A stretch of DNA of 34,362 nt from NCBI GenBank assembly GCA_003169895.1, contig PNAE01000004.1, positions 361,186 to 395,547 of the forward strand, read 5' to 3'. This document shows positions 17,451 through 25,193 of this stretch, piece by piece; within the stretch, counting starts at the first letter, position 1, and each line of letters begins with the position of its first letter. Source of the stretch: Gemmatimonadota bacterium (lineage in GTDB: Bacteria > Gemmatimonadota > Gemmatimonadetes > Gemmatimonadales > GWC2-71-9). A program made the position numbers and the translations under genes. The notes beneath the pieces are model-generated. The model saw only the letters and a list, made by a program, of their open reading frames with translations. It was not told the DNA's origin and searched no databases.

Positions 17451-18289
17451 TGTCTACGGCGCCAATCGGGATCTTCGACTCCGGCATCGGCGGGCTCACC
17501 GTTGCCCGCGCGATTCGCGACCTGTTGCCGCGCGAGTCGACGATCTACCTGGGCGACACGGCCCGAGTGCCGTACGGCCCGAAGTCGCCGGAGACGGTGC
17601 GTCGGTATTCACGCGAAATCCTGGATTGGCTGCTCGGCCAGGACGTGAAGGCTGTCGTCGTGGCGTGCAACACCGCGACGGCCCATGCGCTCGACGACCT
17701 GCGCGGCAGGTCGCCGGTACCGGTGATCGGCGTGATTGCGCCGGGAGCCCGCGCCGCCGCCGCCGCGACCACCACGGGCCGGGTTGGCGTGATCGGCACG
17801 GCCGGCACGATCTCCTCGGGGGCATACTCGCGCGCCCTGCTGCGCGAGCGCGCGGACCTGCGCGTGATCGAGCAGGCCTGTCCGTTGTTCGTGCCGCTGG
17901 TCGAGGAAGGCTGGTTCGAGCACCCCGCGACGCAGTTGGTCGCCGAGGAGTACCTTGGGTCGATGCGCGACGCCGGCGTCGACGCGCTGGTGCTCGGCTG
18001 CACTCACTATCCCATGCTGGCGCCGCTCCTGGGTCGCATCATGGGACCGTCGGTGCGGTTGATCGACAGTGCGCGCGAGACCGCTCGTGAGCTCGCGCGC
18101 GTCATCGGTGCCGCCGGCCTCGAGGCGCCGCCCGATGCAAGTCCGGTCCAGCGATGGATTGCGACGGATGATGCGGCGCGCTTCGCCCGCGTCGGCTCCT
18201 TGTTCATGGGAAACGCGCCCGCGCCGGTCGAGGTGGTCGAGCTGGGGACCGCGGAGATGTCAGCCGAACGTCTCGAGCCGAACCGCTGA
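17450..18289 (+). CDS. murI: Glutamate racemase
   Basis: MurI interconverts L- and D-glutamate to supply D-Glu for peptidoglycan. The 279-residue enzyme has the N-terminal IGIFDSGIGGLTVARAI, GDTARVPYGPKSPE, and the two catalytic cysteines C73 in VVACNTATA and C182 in LGCTHYP, with H184 next to the second. VIEQACPLFVPLVEEGW is also typical. The ATG at 17450 was preferred to the GTG directly before it. The last 30 bases run into the end of the convergent LpxH-like gene, so both 3' ends share coding DNA. Confidence 0.95.
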   Translation: MSTAPIGIFDSGIGGLTVARAIRDLLPRESTIYLGDTARVPYGPKSPETVRRYSREILDWLLGQDVKAVVVACNTATAHALDDLRGRSPVPVIGVIAPGARAAAAATTTGRVGVIGTAGTISSGAYSRALLRERADLRVIEQACPLFVPLVEEGWFEHPATQLVAEEYLGSMRDAGVDALVLGCTHYPMLAPLLGRIMGPSVRLIDSARETARELARVIGAAGLEAPPDASPVQRWIATDDAARFARVGSLFMGNAPAPVEVVELGTAEMSAERLEPNR

Positions 18290-18988
18290 GTCGTCGACCA
18301 CGGCAAAGCGCCGCTCGCCGAGCCACGCACCCGGGTTGACATACCACCGGTTCGGCTCAACCTCGAGGAGCGCGGCGCGGTGGGTGTGGCCCATGATCAG
18401 GGCGGACAGCGCCGGGTCGGTGCGCAGGCGGCGTTCGGCCCATGCCGCCTGCCGGGTGGCCGCGAGTTCGACCACCTCGGGGTGAGCCGCGGCGTAGGCC
18501 GGATTGTGGCTGAGACCCCTGGCGATGCGGAACCCGATCGACGCCGGCAGCAGGTCAAACCCGGCGATCACCGCTGGCCGGTCGAGTATCCGGTTGAGTA
18601 TGCCGGAGGTACGGCCCTCCTCATGCAGTCCGTCGCCGTGCACTGCAAGGAGGTCTCGGCGGCCGATCCGGAATCGCAGCTCGCGTCGGTCGAACCGGAC
18701 CCCGGCCTCCGGGTCCCAGAACGTGTCGCCCCAGCGATCGTGGTTGCCGCCGATCATCAGCACCGGCAGCCGGCGCGCCAGTTCGACGATCCGGGCTGTC
18801 ACCCGGATGCAGTGCCGCGGGATCAGCCGCTTGTAGGTGAACCAGAAGTCGTAGATGTCGCCGCCGAGCAGGAGTGAGTCCCCCAGCGACGGCACCGCAT
18901 CCAGGAACGCCAGGAATGCTTCCTCGTCGGAAGCGGACGCAGCTCCAAGGTGGGCGTCTGCGACGACGATGAGCCGATGACCGATCAC
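18260..18988 (-). CDS. UDP-2,3-diacylglucosamine pyrophosphatase-like metallophosphoesterase (LpxH type)
   Basis: Metallophosphoesterase signature motifs occur in order: VVADAHLG, GGDIYDFW, GGNHDRW, LAVHGDGLH and IMGHTHRAALLEV. The spacing and the DFW/HGD features match LpxH/LpxG-like hydrolases, which cleave UDP-2,3-diacyl-GlcN to lipid X in lipid A synthesis at the inner face of the membrane. The GTG at 18988 gives 242 residues and places the first strand close to the N-terminus; a TTG at 19024 would overlap the divergent thioesterase gene. LptE and RfaE2 genes nearby fit an LPS context. It could be another calcineurin-like phosphoesterase, so no symbol is assigned. Confidence 0.8.
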   Translation of the reverse strand: MIGHRLIVVADAHLGAASASDEEAFLAFLDAVPSLGDSLLLGGDIYDFWFTYKRLIPRHCIRVTARIVELARRLPVLMIGGNHDRWGDTFWDPEAGVRFDRRELRFRIGRRDLLAVHGDGLHEEGRTSGILNRILDRPAVIAGFDLLPASIGFRIARGLSHNPAYAAAHPEVVELAATRQAAWAERRLRTDPALSALIMGHTHRAALLEVEPNRWYVNPGAWLGERRFAVVDDSAVRLETFG

Positions 18989-19005
18989 GGCGCGAAAGGT
19001 GGACG

Positions 19006-19452
19006 ATGGTGCAGACGCAGGCAACCGGGGACGGCGGGATCACGACCATCCGGCGCCGGGTCGATTATTCGGAAACCGACCAGCAAGGTGTGGTGTACCA
19101 CGCACGCTATCTTGTGTGGCTTGATGTCGCCCGGACCGAGCACCTGCGAGCCGTCGCGATGTCCTACCGCGACCTCGAGACCGCCGGCGTCCGGTTGATG
19201 GTGTCCGAGCTGACGATCCGGTACCGTCGCTCGGCGCGCTACGACGACCCGATTCGGGTCCGCACCTGGATCCGGACCGTCGAGACCCGGCGGGTGACGT
19301 TCGGTTATGCCGTGGAGCACGATGAGAGCGGGCTGCTGCTCGCGACGGCCTCGACAGCGTTATTTGTCCTGGATACCGCGCAACGATTGTCGCGATTCCC
19401 GGACGATGTGCTTGCCCGACTGCGACCAATCCCCGATCCGGTGCGACTCTGA
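19006..19452 (+). CDS. YbgC/FadM-type acyl-CoA thioesterase
   Basis: The 148-residue protein is a hotdog-fold thioesterase of the 4-hydroxybenzoyl-CoA/YbgC family. The clear signature is VDYSETDQQGVVYHARYLVWLDVARTEHL: D-x-x-G-V-V-Y-H-x-x-Y places the catalytic Asp by the substrate. VSELTIRYRRSARYDDPIRVRTWI is the second strand set. It likely hydrolyses acyl-CoA or acyl-ACP in the cytoplasm; in proteobacteria YbgC is found beside Tol-Pal. Here tol genes are absent. The ATG follows a GGTGGA-type ribosome binding site, 17 bases from the start of the divergent hydrolase. Its stop overlaps the next ATG (TGATG). Confidence 0.88.
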   Translation: MVQTQATGDGGITTIRRRVDYSETDQQGVVYHARYLVWLDVARTEHLRAVAMSYRDLETAGVRLMVSELTIRYRRSARYDDPIRVRTWIRTVETRRVTFGYAVEHDESGLLLATASTALFVLDTAQRLSRFPDDVLARLRPIPDPVRL

Positions 19453-21506
19453 TGCTGCAACGCTCTTTACTCCTGACGTTCGCCTCCTTCGGGTCACTCA
19501 TCCTGCCGCTTGCCGCGCAGGATCCCGCGCAGGTGGAAGCGCTCGCCCCGCTGCTCATGGCGGAGGACCGCCGCTCGTTCGACCCCGTGGTCCTCGCGCA
19601 CGGCGTCAACGATCCCGATCCGCTGGTGCGCGGGACCGCCGTCCTGACCATCGGCCGGATCGGCGACCATCGCGGGACGCAGCTGTTGGTCCCGCTGTTG
19701 TCCGATCGCGACATGGGTGTGGTGGCGAATACGTTCTTCGCATTCGGACTGCTGCGCGACACCGTGGCGGTCGACGCGGTGATCACTCGATTGCGGGCGC
19801 CCGATTCGCTCAGCGCGGACGCGGTGGGCGAGGCCGCCACCGCACTGGCCCGGATTGGCGGCGCTGGCGCGGCCCGGTTCATCGGTGCGGTGCTTTCCGG
19901 TACGACTGACATGCCGATCGCCCGGCAGACGCTGTTTGTGCCGAACGCCTTGGTCGACGGATGGCGGCTCGGCGCGCTCATGCCGGCCCAGGCCATGCTT
20001 CACTTCGCTAACGATACGTCCACCGATCTCCGCTGGCGGACCGTGTCTACACTCGGCCGCCTCCGCATCCCGACGGCGGGGCCGGTGGTGTTGCGCGGGA
20101 TGCGCGACCCGGTGCCCAGCCTTCGCGAGACCGCCGCGAGATGGCTCACCCGATCATTCGCCGATACCGCCGGACTGGCTGCGGTGGCGGCGAAGACCGA
20201 ACTGGCGCGCGCGCTCAACGACGACCAGCCAGGCGTGCGGATCAACGCCGTCGGATCGCTCGCGACGTTCAACGATTCCACGGTCGCCGGAAAGATCATT
20301 CAGCTGCTCGCCGACGGCGATCCGAACGTGCGAGTGGCCGCGGTCTCGGCCCTCGGCAACGCGAGGGGTAGCGCCGCGACGCACGCGCTCGACTTGCTGC
20401 TGGATCGCCGCGATGCGAGCTGGGCGATGCGCCGCGCTGCGCTCACCGCGCTTGCGCGCGCCGACACTGCGGTGTTCGCCCGTCGTTCGGCGACGTGGCT
20501 CGCCAGCGGCGATTTCCGCGACCGCATCGCCGCGCTCCAGGCGTGGGGAACGCTGGCCGCGGCGGATGCCGGCGTGTTCCGCTCCGCGCTCGGCGACGCC
20601 GACGCCCGGGTGCAGGCGGCCGCACTCGAGGGGTGGCACTCCGTCGATGCCATGCGCCGCCGCTCGCCATCCGCGAGCGGCGACACGTCGCTGGCCACCG
20701 CCGCCCGCACCAGGTTGCGCGCGCCGGATGAGCACGTCCGCGCCGCGGCGGCTGACGCGCTCCGTGCCAGTGTCGACCGCGACGACCTCGACTTGCTCCT
20801 CGCCGGGTGGCGGCAAAGCGTCGCCGATCCGGGTTCCGATGCCAGGCTTGCCGTTCTGGCGACCATGCACGCGCTCGCCGGCCGGCAGCCGGATCTCCTG
20901 GCGCGACTGGAGAATCCCTTGCAGCGTGACTTCCTGCAGCGTCCGGACGATCCAGTGGTGCGCGCCGAAGCCGCCCGCAGCTGGCCGGACCTCGCCGAGC
21001 GCTGGGGAGCGCCGTGGCCGATCGACACCCATCGCACGCTCGACGACTACCGGTCGGTGGTCCGCTTGTATCTGCTCGCTCCCGACGACCTGCACGTTAC
21101 CATCGATGTCGGCGGCGGCGGCTCGATCGACGTCCAGCTGCTCGGCCACGAAGCACCGCTCACGGTGGCGAACTTCCTCCGGCTGGTCGACCGGCACTAC
21201 TTCGACGGCAGTCGCTGGCACCGGGTCGTGCCCAACTTCGTGCTGCAGGACGGCGACCCCACCGGCACCGGCAACGGTGGCCCCGGGTGGTCCATCCGCG
21301 ACGAGATCAATCGCGAACGGTACGTGATGCCGATGGTCGGCATGGCCCTTTCGGGGCCGGATACCGGCGGGAGTCAGTGGTTCATCAATCTCAGCCCGCA
21401 ACCGCACCTGGACGGCCAGTACACCATCTTCGGCAAGATCTCCGGCACCTTCGCGCCGCTCGCCCGGATCGTTCAGGGCGACGTGATCCGGTCGATCCAT
21501 CGGTGA
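19452..21506 (+). CDS. Exported HEAT-repeat protein with C-terminal cyclophilin peptidyl-prolyl isomerase domain
   Basis: This 684-residue protein begins with a signal peptide (MLQRSLLLTFASFGSLILPLAAQ). About 500 residues of HEAT-like helical repeats follow (for example DPLVRGTAVLTIGRIGD, PSLRETAARWL, DPNVRVAAVSALG, DEHVRAAAADALR). From about residue 547 comes a cyclophilin domain: LTVANFLRLVDRHYFDGSRWHRVVPNFV with catalytic Arg in the FHRV-like WHRVV, then LQDGDPTGTGNGGPG and GSQWFINLSPQPHLDGQYTIFGKI. The PPIase probably acts in the periplasm, with the repeats as a binding surface for client proteins. HEAT plus cyclophilin in one chain is unusual, though similar proteins occur in Gemmatimonadota-like genomes. 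It is translationally coupled to the thioesterase gene. Confidence 0.88.
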   Translation: MLQRSLLLTFASFGSLILPLAAQDPAQVEALAPLLMAEDRRSFDPVVLAHGVNDPDPLVRGTAVLTIGRIGDHRGTQLLVPLLSDRDMGVVANTFFAFGLLRDTVAVDAVITRLRAPDSLSADAVGEAATALARIGGAGAARFIGAVLSGTTDMPIARQTLFVPNALVDGWRLGALMPAQAMLHFANDTSTDLRWRTVSTLGRLRIPTAGPVVLRGMRDPVPSLRETAARWLTRSFADTAGLAAVAAKTELARALNDDQPGVRINAVGSLATFNDSTVAGKIIQLLADGDPNVRVAAVSALGNARGSAATHALDLLLDRRDASWAMRRAALTALARADTAVFARRSATWLASGDFRDRIAALQAWGTLAAADAGVFRSALGDADARVQAAALEGWHSVDAMRRRSPSASGDTSLATAARTRLRAPDEHVRAAAADALRASVDRDDLDLLLAGWRQSVADPGSDARLAVLATMHALAGRQPDLLARLENPLQRDFLQRPDDPVVRAEAARSWPDLAERWGAPWPIDTHRTLDDYRSVVRLYLLAPDDLHVTIDVGGGGSIDVQLLGHEAPLTVANFLRLVDRHYFDGSRWHRVVPNFVLQDGDPTGTGNGGPGWSIRDEINRERYVMPMVGMALSGPDTGGSQWFINLSPQPHLDGQYTIFGKISGTFAPLARIVQGDVIRSIHR

Positions 21507-21549
21507 CGCGGGGTTGAGCGGCGGTCTCATTCCGGCCACCTTGCAGCCG

Positions 21550-22239
21550 ATGCGACGCCTGATGCCGTTGGCTGTGACCCTGGTCCTTGCGGCCTGCACT
21601 GCCGCGTTCCCGACGTCGTCGATGCCGGCTGGACTGCGCCCTGTCCCGGTCGCCGATGTGGACGCATGGGTCGCATCGACTCGACCGACGCATCACGCGC
21701 AGCTGCGGTTCCACTGGCGCTTCATCCAGGACGGCAGCAGCGGCGGGCGTGGCGGCGTGATGATCGCGCCGCCCGACTCGCTGCGCCTCGACTTTCGCGG
21801 ACCGCTCGGCTGCTGTTCGGGCGCGGCGGCGGTCATCGGCGATTCGGCCCTCTGGGCCGAGCCGGAGGACCAGGTCCAGAAGCTGGTGCCGAGTTATCCG
21901 TTGTTGTGGGCGATGGTGGGCGTGGCACGCCCTCCGCGCGGCCAATGGGAGTTGCAGGGTTACCACGACATCAACTTGGCCGCTTGGCGCTATACTCGTG
22001 GCACGGATACAGTTGACTACATCTGGACGCACACCGCGATCAACCGATTGGAGGCCTACGTGCGCGAGGGCGGCAAGCCGGTTGGTCGCGTCGTCACCGT
22101 GTTCGACGCCGAAGGGCACCCGGTCAGGTCGCGCCTCAATGTACTCGTCGCACCGGCCCGCCTCGACATTACGTTCGACCTCGTGACCAGGCAGATACCC
22201 TTCAACCGGGAAGCGTGGCTTGCGCCGCACGATCAGTAG
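21550..22239 (+). CDS. Outer-membrane lipoprotein, LolB/DUF4292-like candidate
   Basis: From ATG 21550 the protein is 229 residues and starts with a lipoprotein signal, MRRLMPLAVTLVLAAC, with lipid-modified C16. The mature part lacks enzymatic motifs but has an alternating strand pattern (QLRFHWRFIQDG, GGVMIAPPDSLRLDFRGPLG, DSALWAEPEDQVQKLVPSYPLLWAM), reminiscent of the LolA/LolB/DUF4292 beta-fold that carries lipoproteins. The resemblance is weak and was judged by eye. It is followed by lptE, which overlaps its last 20 bases, so an envelope role is likely. A TTG at 21514 would add 12 residues before the signal peptide and is rejected. Confidence 0.6.
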   Translation: MRRLMPLAVTLVLAACTAAFPTSSMPAGLRPVPVADVDAWVASTRPTHHAQLRFHWRFIQDGSSGGRGGVMIAPPDSLRLDFRGPLGCCSGAAAVIGDSALWAEPEDQVQKLVPSYPLLWAMVGVARPPRGQWELQGYHDINLAAWRYTRGTDTVDYIWTHTAINRLEAYVREGGKPVGRVVTVFDAEGHPVRSRLNVLVAPARLDITFDLVTRQIPFNREAWLAPHDQ

Positions 22240-22726
22240 TGTCCTGACCCTGGCCCTCGCTGGCTGCACGTTCGGCTTTGTCGGCGGCGGCCTGCCGCCA
22301 GCCATTCGCACCGTGGCGGTCACCCCGTTCCTGAACAACACCGCCGACCCGTCGCTCGCCCAACTGGTGACCCTCGCCGTGAAGCAGGCGGTCGAGTCCC
22401 GTCTCGGTCTGCGATCCGCCGCCCAGAGTCAGGCGGATGCAGTGGTCACCGGGACGATCACCCGTTACGATCCAGACCAGCCGCTGGCCTACGTGGGCAC
22501 CCCGACGTCGTCCGGCGCTGCGAACCAGGTGAGCGTCACCCGTCGCCAGGTGGAGTTGACGGTCGATATCACCGTGGTCGAACAGCGGACCGGGCGAACG
22601 CTCTGGGACGGCAAGAACCAGCTGGTCCAGGGCGACTACGATCCCGGCCATGAGGAAGAGGGCAGGCGGAAGGCGCTGGCGCAACTGGTCAACAAGGTCA
22701 TCGACGGAGTGCACCAGAACTGGTAA
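22220..22726 (+). CDS. lptE: LPS-assembly lipoprotein LptE
   Basis: LptE is the lipoprotein plug of the LptD pore that inserts lipopolysaccharide in the outer membrane. The 168-residue product has the lipobox LALAGC (C16), then the family-typical LPPAIRTVAVTPFLNNTADPSLAQLVTLAVKQAVESRLGLR in pieces. ADAVVTGTITRYDPDQPLAY and the VELTVDITVVEQRTGRTLWDGKNQLVQGDY strands follow, with a C-terminal helix ending in VIDGVHQNW. The start is TTG (22220), 20 bases inside the preceding gene; no ATG or GTG fits the signal peptide. It lies among envelope genes and has the size expected for the LptE family (PF04390). Confidence 0.82.
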   Translation: MRRTISSVLTLALAGCTFGFVGGGLPPAIRTVAVTPFLNNTADPSLAQLVTLAVKQAVESRLGLRSAAQSQADAVVTGTITRYDPDQPLAYVGTPTSSGAANQVSVTRRQVELTVDITVVEQRTGRTLWDGKNQLVQGDYDPGHEEEGRRKALAQLVNKVIDGVHQNW

Positions 22727-22728
22727 CC

Positions 22729-23094
22729 ATGACAAACAACCGCGCTGGACGCGGCGGACTCGGCTGCCTCGCCTCGATCGTGCTGCTCGTGCTGATCGGG
22801 TATCTCGGCACGCAGTTCATCCCGCCCTATATGCGTTACGAGCAGTTCCTCGACTCTATGCGCTCCAACGCGCGATTTGCCACGACGATGGCGGACTCGA
22901 CCATGCGGAACCAGCTCATCGCGCAGGCCGACACGCTCGGCCTGCCGGTGGAGGCGAAACACATCGTGATCCGGCGAAAGCATGGGCCTCCGGCGACCAT
23001 CTCGATCAGCTCGCAATACATCGAGATCGTCAAGTTGCCGATCTTCGGCATCAAGCTGCTGCATTACAAGCCATCCGCCGAGGCGCCGCTCTGA
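22729..23094 (+). CDS. Single-pass membrane protein of unknown function, DUF4845-like
   Basis: The 121-residue protein has a short positively charged N-terminus (MTNNRAGRGG), one membrane helix (about 11-33, CLASIVLLVLIGYLGTQF), and an outer domain with MRYEQFLDSMRSNARFATTMADSTMR and a strand-rich end (ISISSQYIEIVKLPIFGIKLLHYKP). The layout resembles DUF4845-type proteins, but no catalytic residues stand out. It begins two bases after lptE and its stop overlaps the probable CTG start of rfaE2, so it is firmly within the envelope operon. Confidence 0.72.
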   Translation: MTNNRAGRGGLGCLASIVLLVLIGYLGTQFIPPYMRYEQFLDSMRSNARFATTMADSTMRNQLIAQADTLGLPVEAKHIVIRRKHGPPATISISSQYIEIVKLPIFGIKLLHYKPSAEAPL

Positions 23095-23579
23095 GCGTTG
23101 CCGGCGCCAGCAGCGACAAGATTCGCTCGCTTGCTGACGCCGTGGCCTGGCGCGCGGCGGCAGCCGGTCCGGTCGTCTTCACCAACGGCGTGTTCGACCT
23201 GCTGCACTCGGGGCATGTGACCCTGCTGGAACACGCCCGGGCATTCGGGGGGTCGTTGATCGTCGCGCTCAACTCGGACGCATCGGTTCGCACCCTCGGC
23301 AAGGGACCACACCGGCCGCTCGTATCCGAGCGCGATCGTGCGCGGCTCGTCGCGGCCCTCGGTTGCGTCGACTGCGTGGTGCTCTTCGAACCGTCGACAC
23401 CGATCGAGGTGATCGAGGCCTTGACGCCCGACATCCTGGTGAAGGGCGCTGACTACCGCGCCGAGACGGTTGTCGGGGCGGATGTGGTGCGGCGACGCGG
23501 GGGCCGGATTGAAATCGTCCCGCTCGTGCCGGAACAGTCGACCACCCGAATCGCGGAGCGGCTTCGTGCCTCGTCCTGA
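23091..23579 (+). CDS. D-glycero-beta-D-manno-heptose 1-phosphate adenylyltransferase (RfaE2/HldE C-terminal type)
   Basis: The protein has the cytidylyltransferase-like nucleotide-binding core VVFTNGVFDLLHSGHVTLLEHARAFG, with HxGH binding the nucleotide. LIVALNSDASVRTLGKGPHRPLVSERDRARLVAAL and the VKGADYRAETVVGADVV stretch match RfaE2/HldE. It would make ADP-heptose for the LPS inner core. The kinase half of HldE is not fused. The start is uncertain: no ATG, GTG or TTG precedes the IRSLADAV helix after the preceding stop, but a CTG at 23091 overlaps that stop (CTGA). A GTG at 23142 would cut the first helix. The 3' end overlaps rph by 14 bases. Confidence 0.88.
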   Translation: MSVAGASSDKIRSLADAVAWRAAAAGPVVFTNGVFDLLHSGHVTLLEHARAFGGSLIVALNSDASVRTLGKGPHRPLVSERDRARLVAALGCVDCVVLFEPSTPIEVIEALTPDILVKGADYRAETVVGADVVRRRGGRIEIVPLVPEQSTTRIAERLRASS

Positions 23580-24276
23580 CGGTCGCAGCAATTCCGAACT
23601 CCGTCCCACCGTGCTGGAGCGTCGCGCCAATCCCTACGCCGAGGGCTCATGCCTGGTGCGCATGGGTGGCACCCTGGTGCATTGCACTGCGAGCGTCGAG
23701 GACGGCGTGCCGCGCTTCAAGAAGGGCAGCGGCCAGGGGTGGGTTACGGCGGAGTACGCGATGCTGCCGCGCGCGACATCGGAGCGGAATGATCGTGAGC
23801 GTCACGGCGCCGGTGGCCGCACCTATGAGATCCAACGGCTGATCGGCCGGTCCGTTCGGGCCGCGATGCGGGACTTTGCATTCGGCGAGTTCACCATCAA
23901 GGTGGACTGCGATGTGCTGGTCGCCGACGGCGGCACTCGCTGCGCCAGCATTACTGGTGCGTGCGTCGCCCTGTACGACGCGTGCGCGTGGCTGGCCGAG
24001 CGGACCGGACAGCCGTCGGCCTTCGGACAACTCGTCGCCGCCGTCTCGGTCGGCAAGGTCGCCGGTGAGCACCGACTCGATCTCGCGTACCTCGAGGATC
24101 GTGATGCCGAGGTCGACGCGAATGTCGTGATGCTCGAAGCCGAGACCTTTGTCGAGGTGCAGGGCACCGGCGAGGGCGGCACGTTCGATCGGGCCGAGTT
24201 GACGGCGCTGCTGGACCTGGCGGACACCGGGTTGCGCCAGCTGTTCGCATTGCAGCGGAGTGCCATCGGCGCGTGA
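23566..24276 (+). CDS. rph: Ribonuclease PH
   Basis: RNase PH is a phosphate-dependent 3'-5' exoribonuclease that trims tRNA 3' ends. The N-terminal PRPDGRSNSELRP and PYAEGSCLVRMGGTLVHCTASVEDGVPRF match the family, as do the phosphate-binding GGRTYEIQRLIGRSVRAAMRDF and the acidic catalytic VDCDVLVADGGTRCASITGA. The GTG at 23566 yields 236 residues, and lies 14 bases inside rfaE2. The stop overlaps the GTG of rdgB (GTGA). The rph-rdgB pair is a widespread arrangement. Confidence 0.96.
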   Translation: MPRPDGRSNSELRPTVLERRANPYAEGSCLVRMGGTLVHCTASVEDGVPRFKKGSGQGWVTAEYAMLPRATSERNDRERHGAGGRTYEIQRLIGRSVRAAMRDFAFGEFTIKVDCDVLVADGGTRCASITGACVALYDACAWLAERTGQPSAFGQLVAAVSVGKVAGEHRLDLAYLEDRDAEVDANVVMLEAETFVEVQGTGEGGTFDRAELTALLDLADTGLRQLFALQRSAIGA

Positions 24277-24923
24277 CCCGGTTGCTGGTGGCCACCCGCA
24301 ATCGCGGCAAGCAGGCGGAGTTCCAGCTCCTGCTCGCGCCGCTCCCCTTCGACATCGTGTTCCCGCAGGACATCGGACTGGCAGAGTCTTCTGAAGAACT
24401 TGCCCTCGAGGCGTTTGACACCCTGCTTGCCAATGCGCGAGCCAAGTCGCATTGGTTCGCAATCACGTCGGGCTTACGTGCGCTGGCCGACGACTCCGGC
24501 CTCGAGGTCGACGTGCTCGGCGGAGCGCCCGGTGTTCATTCGAAGCGATTCGCCGGCGTAGTGGGGCGCGAGCAGGCGGTTGCCGCAGCGAACAACGCCG
24601 AGCTGCTCGCTCGCCTCGCGGGCATGCCCGATGAGCGTCGCACGGCGCGGTTTCGGTGTGTGCTGGCGATGTCCGTCCCGGGTCCCGTTCATGGTATCCA
24701 CGCTGACATCATCGTCAGCGGCACGACCGAGGGGCGCATCACGGGCGAGCCCCGGGGTGATCGCGGGTTCGGCTACGACCCGCTCTTCTTCAGTCCGGAG
24801 CTTGGCATGACGTTCGGCGAGGCGGACGTCGTCGCAAAGCAGGCGGTGTCGCACCGAGGGCGTGCGGTTGGCGCGCTGGCTGCGGCGCTCCGCGACGCCG
24901 CCGCCGCGGCAGGCAGGGAATGA
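24273..24923 (+). CDS. rdgB: XTP/dITP diphosphatase (non-canonical purine NTP pyrophosphatase)
   Basis: RdgB/HAM1 hydrolyses dITP, XTP and dXTP to keep deaminated purines out of DNA and RNA. Family motifs are LVATRNRGKQAEF (substrate-binding loop), LALEAFDTLLANARAKS, the catalytic ALADDSGLEVDVLGGAPGVHSKRFAG, DRGFGYDPLFFSPE and AVSHRGRAVGAL. The 216-residue length is normal. The GTG start shares four bases with the rph stop. It is the last gene before the tRNA-Pro insertion site. Confidence 0.95.
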   Translation: MTRLLVATRNRGKQAEFQLLLAPLPFDIVFPQDIGLAESSEELALEAFDTLLANARAKSHWFAITSGLRALADDSGLEVDVLGGAPGVHSKRFAGVVGREQAVAAANNAELLARLAGMPDERRTARFRCVLAMSVPGPVHGIHADIIVSGTTEGRITGEPRGDRGFGYDPLFFSPELGMTFGEADVVAKQAVSHRGRAVGALAAALRDAAAAAGRE

Positions 24924-25022
24924 CGATTACGCGGGCGCTCCCGTGTTGCTCGGGTACATGCTGCATGCATATGGATAACGGTGCGTCCCGTGTCGGCGAC
25001 CGCGGGTTTACATTTGCGCGCA

Positions 25023-25096
25023 CGGGGCGTGGCGCAGCCCGGTAGCGCGTCCGCTTTGGGAGCGGAAGGTCCCGGGTTCAAATCCCGGCGCCCCGA
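25023..25096 (+). tRNA. tRNA-Pro (anticodon TGG)
   Basis: A complete cloverleaf folds from 74 bases. The 7-bp acceptor stem is CGGGGCG/CGCCCCG with discriminator A; the D arm is GCGC/GCGC; the anticodon stem is TCCGC/GCGGA; the anticodon TGG is at 25057-25059 in loop TTTGGGA; and the T arm is CCGGG-TTCAAAT-CCCGG. No CCA is encoded. It decodes CCA and probably other CCN proline codons. It is the insertion target of the neighbouring integrase. Confidence 0.97.
25060..25096 (+). other. Probable left attachment site: 3' half of tRNA-Pro
   Basis: Tyrosine integrases typically recombine inside the 3' end of a tRNA gene and leave the tRNA intact. Here the integrase reads toward the tRNA from 98 bases away. 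The exact core cannot be fixed because no duplicate of this 3' half was found by eye in the window. Confidence 0.4.
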
Positions 25097-25111
25097 TAAT
25101 TCGAAGTGATT

Positions 25112-25147
25112 GCCCCGTCTGCGTTTGCTGCGCAGGTGGGGCTTTCG
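25112..25147 (+). terminator. Hairpin at the tRNA-Pro/element junction, terminator-like
   Basis: A 12-bp stem (GCCCCGTCTGCG with CGCAGGTGGGGC, two G-T pairs) closes a TTTGCTG loop and is followed by CTTTCGC at the 3' side. It lies 15 bases after tRNA-Pro and probably ends its transcript; it lies between the tRNA and the integrase stop and may also end the integrase transcript. Confidence 0.6.
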
Positions 25148-25193
25148 CATGTCGGGTTACGCCGTGTGCGGTGTCCATTCCGGTGTCCGTTCG

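Noticed and set aside
24946-24975. Promoter for tRNA-Pro: TTGCTC with TATGGA at 18-base spacing
   Set aside because: The match to consensus is weak and the distance to the tRNA is about 47 bases; it was not listed.
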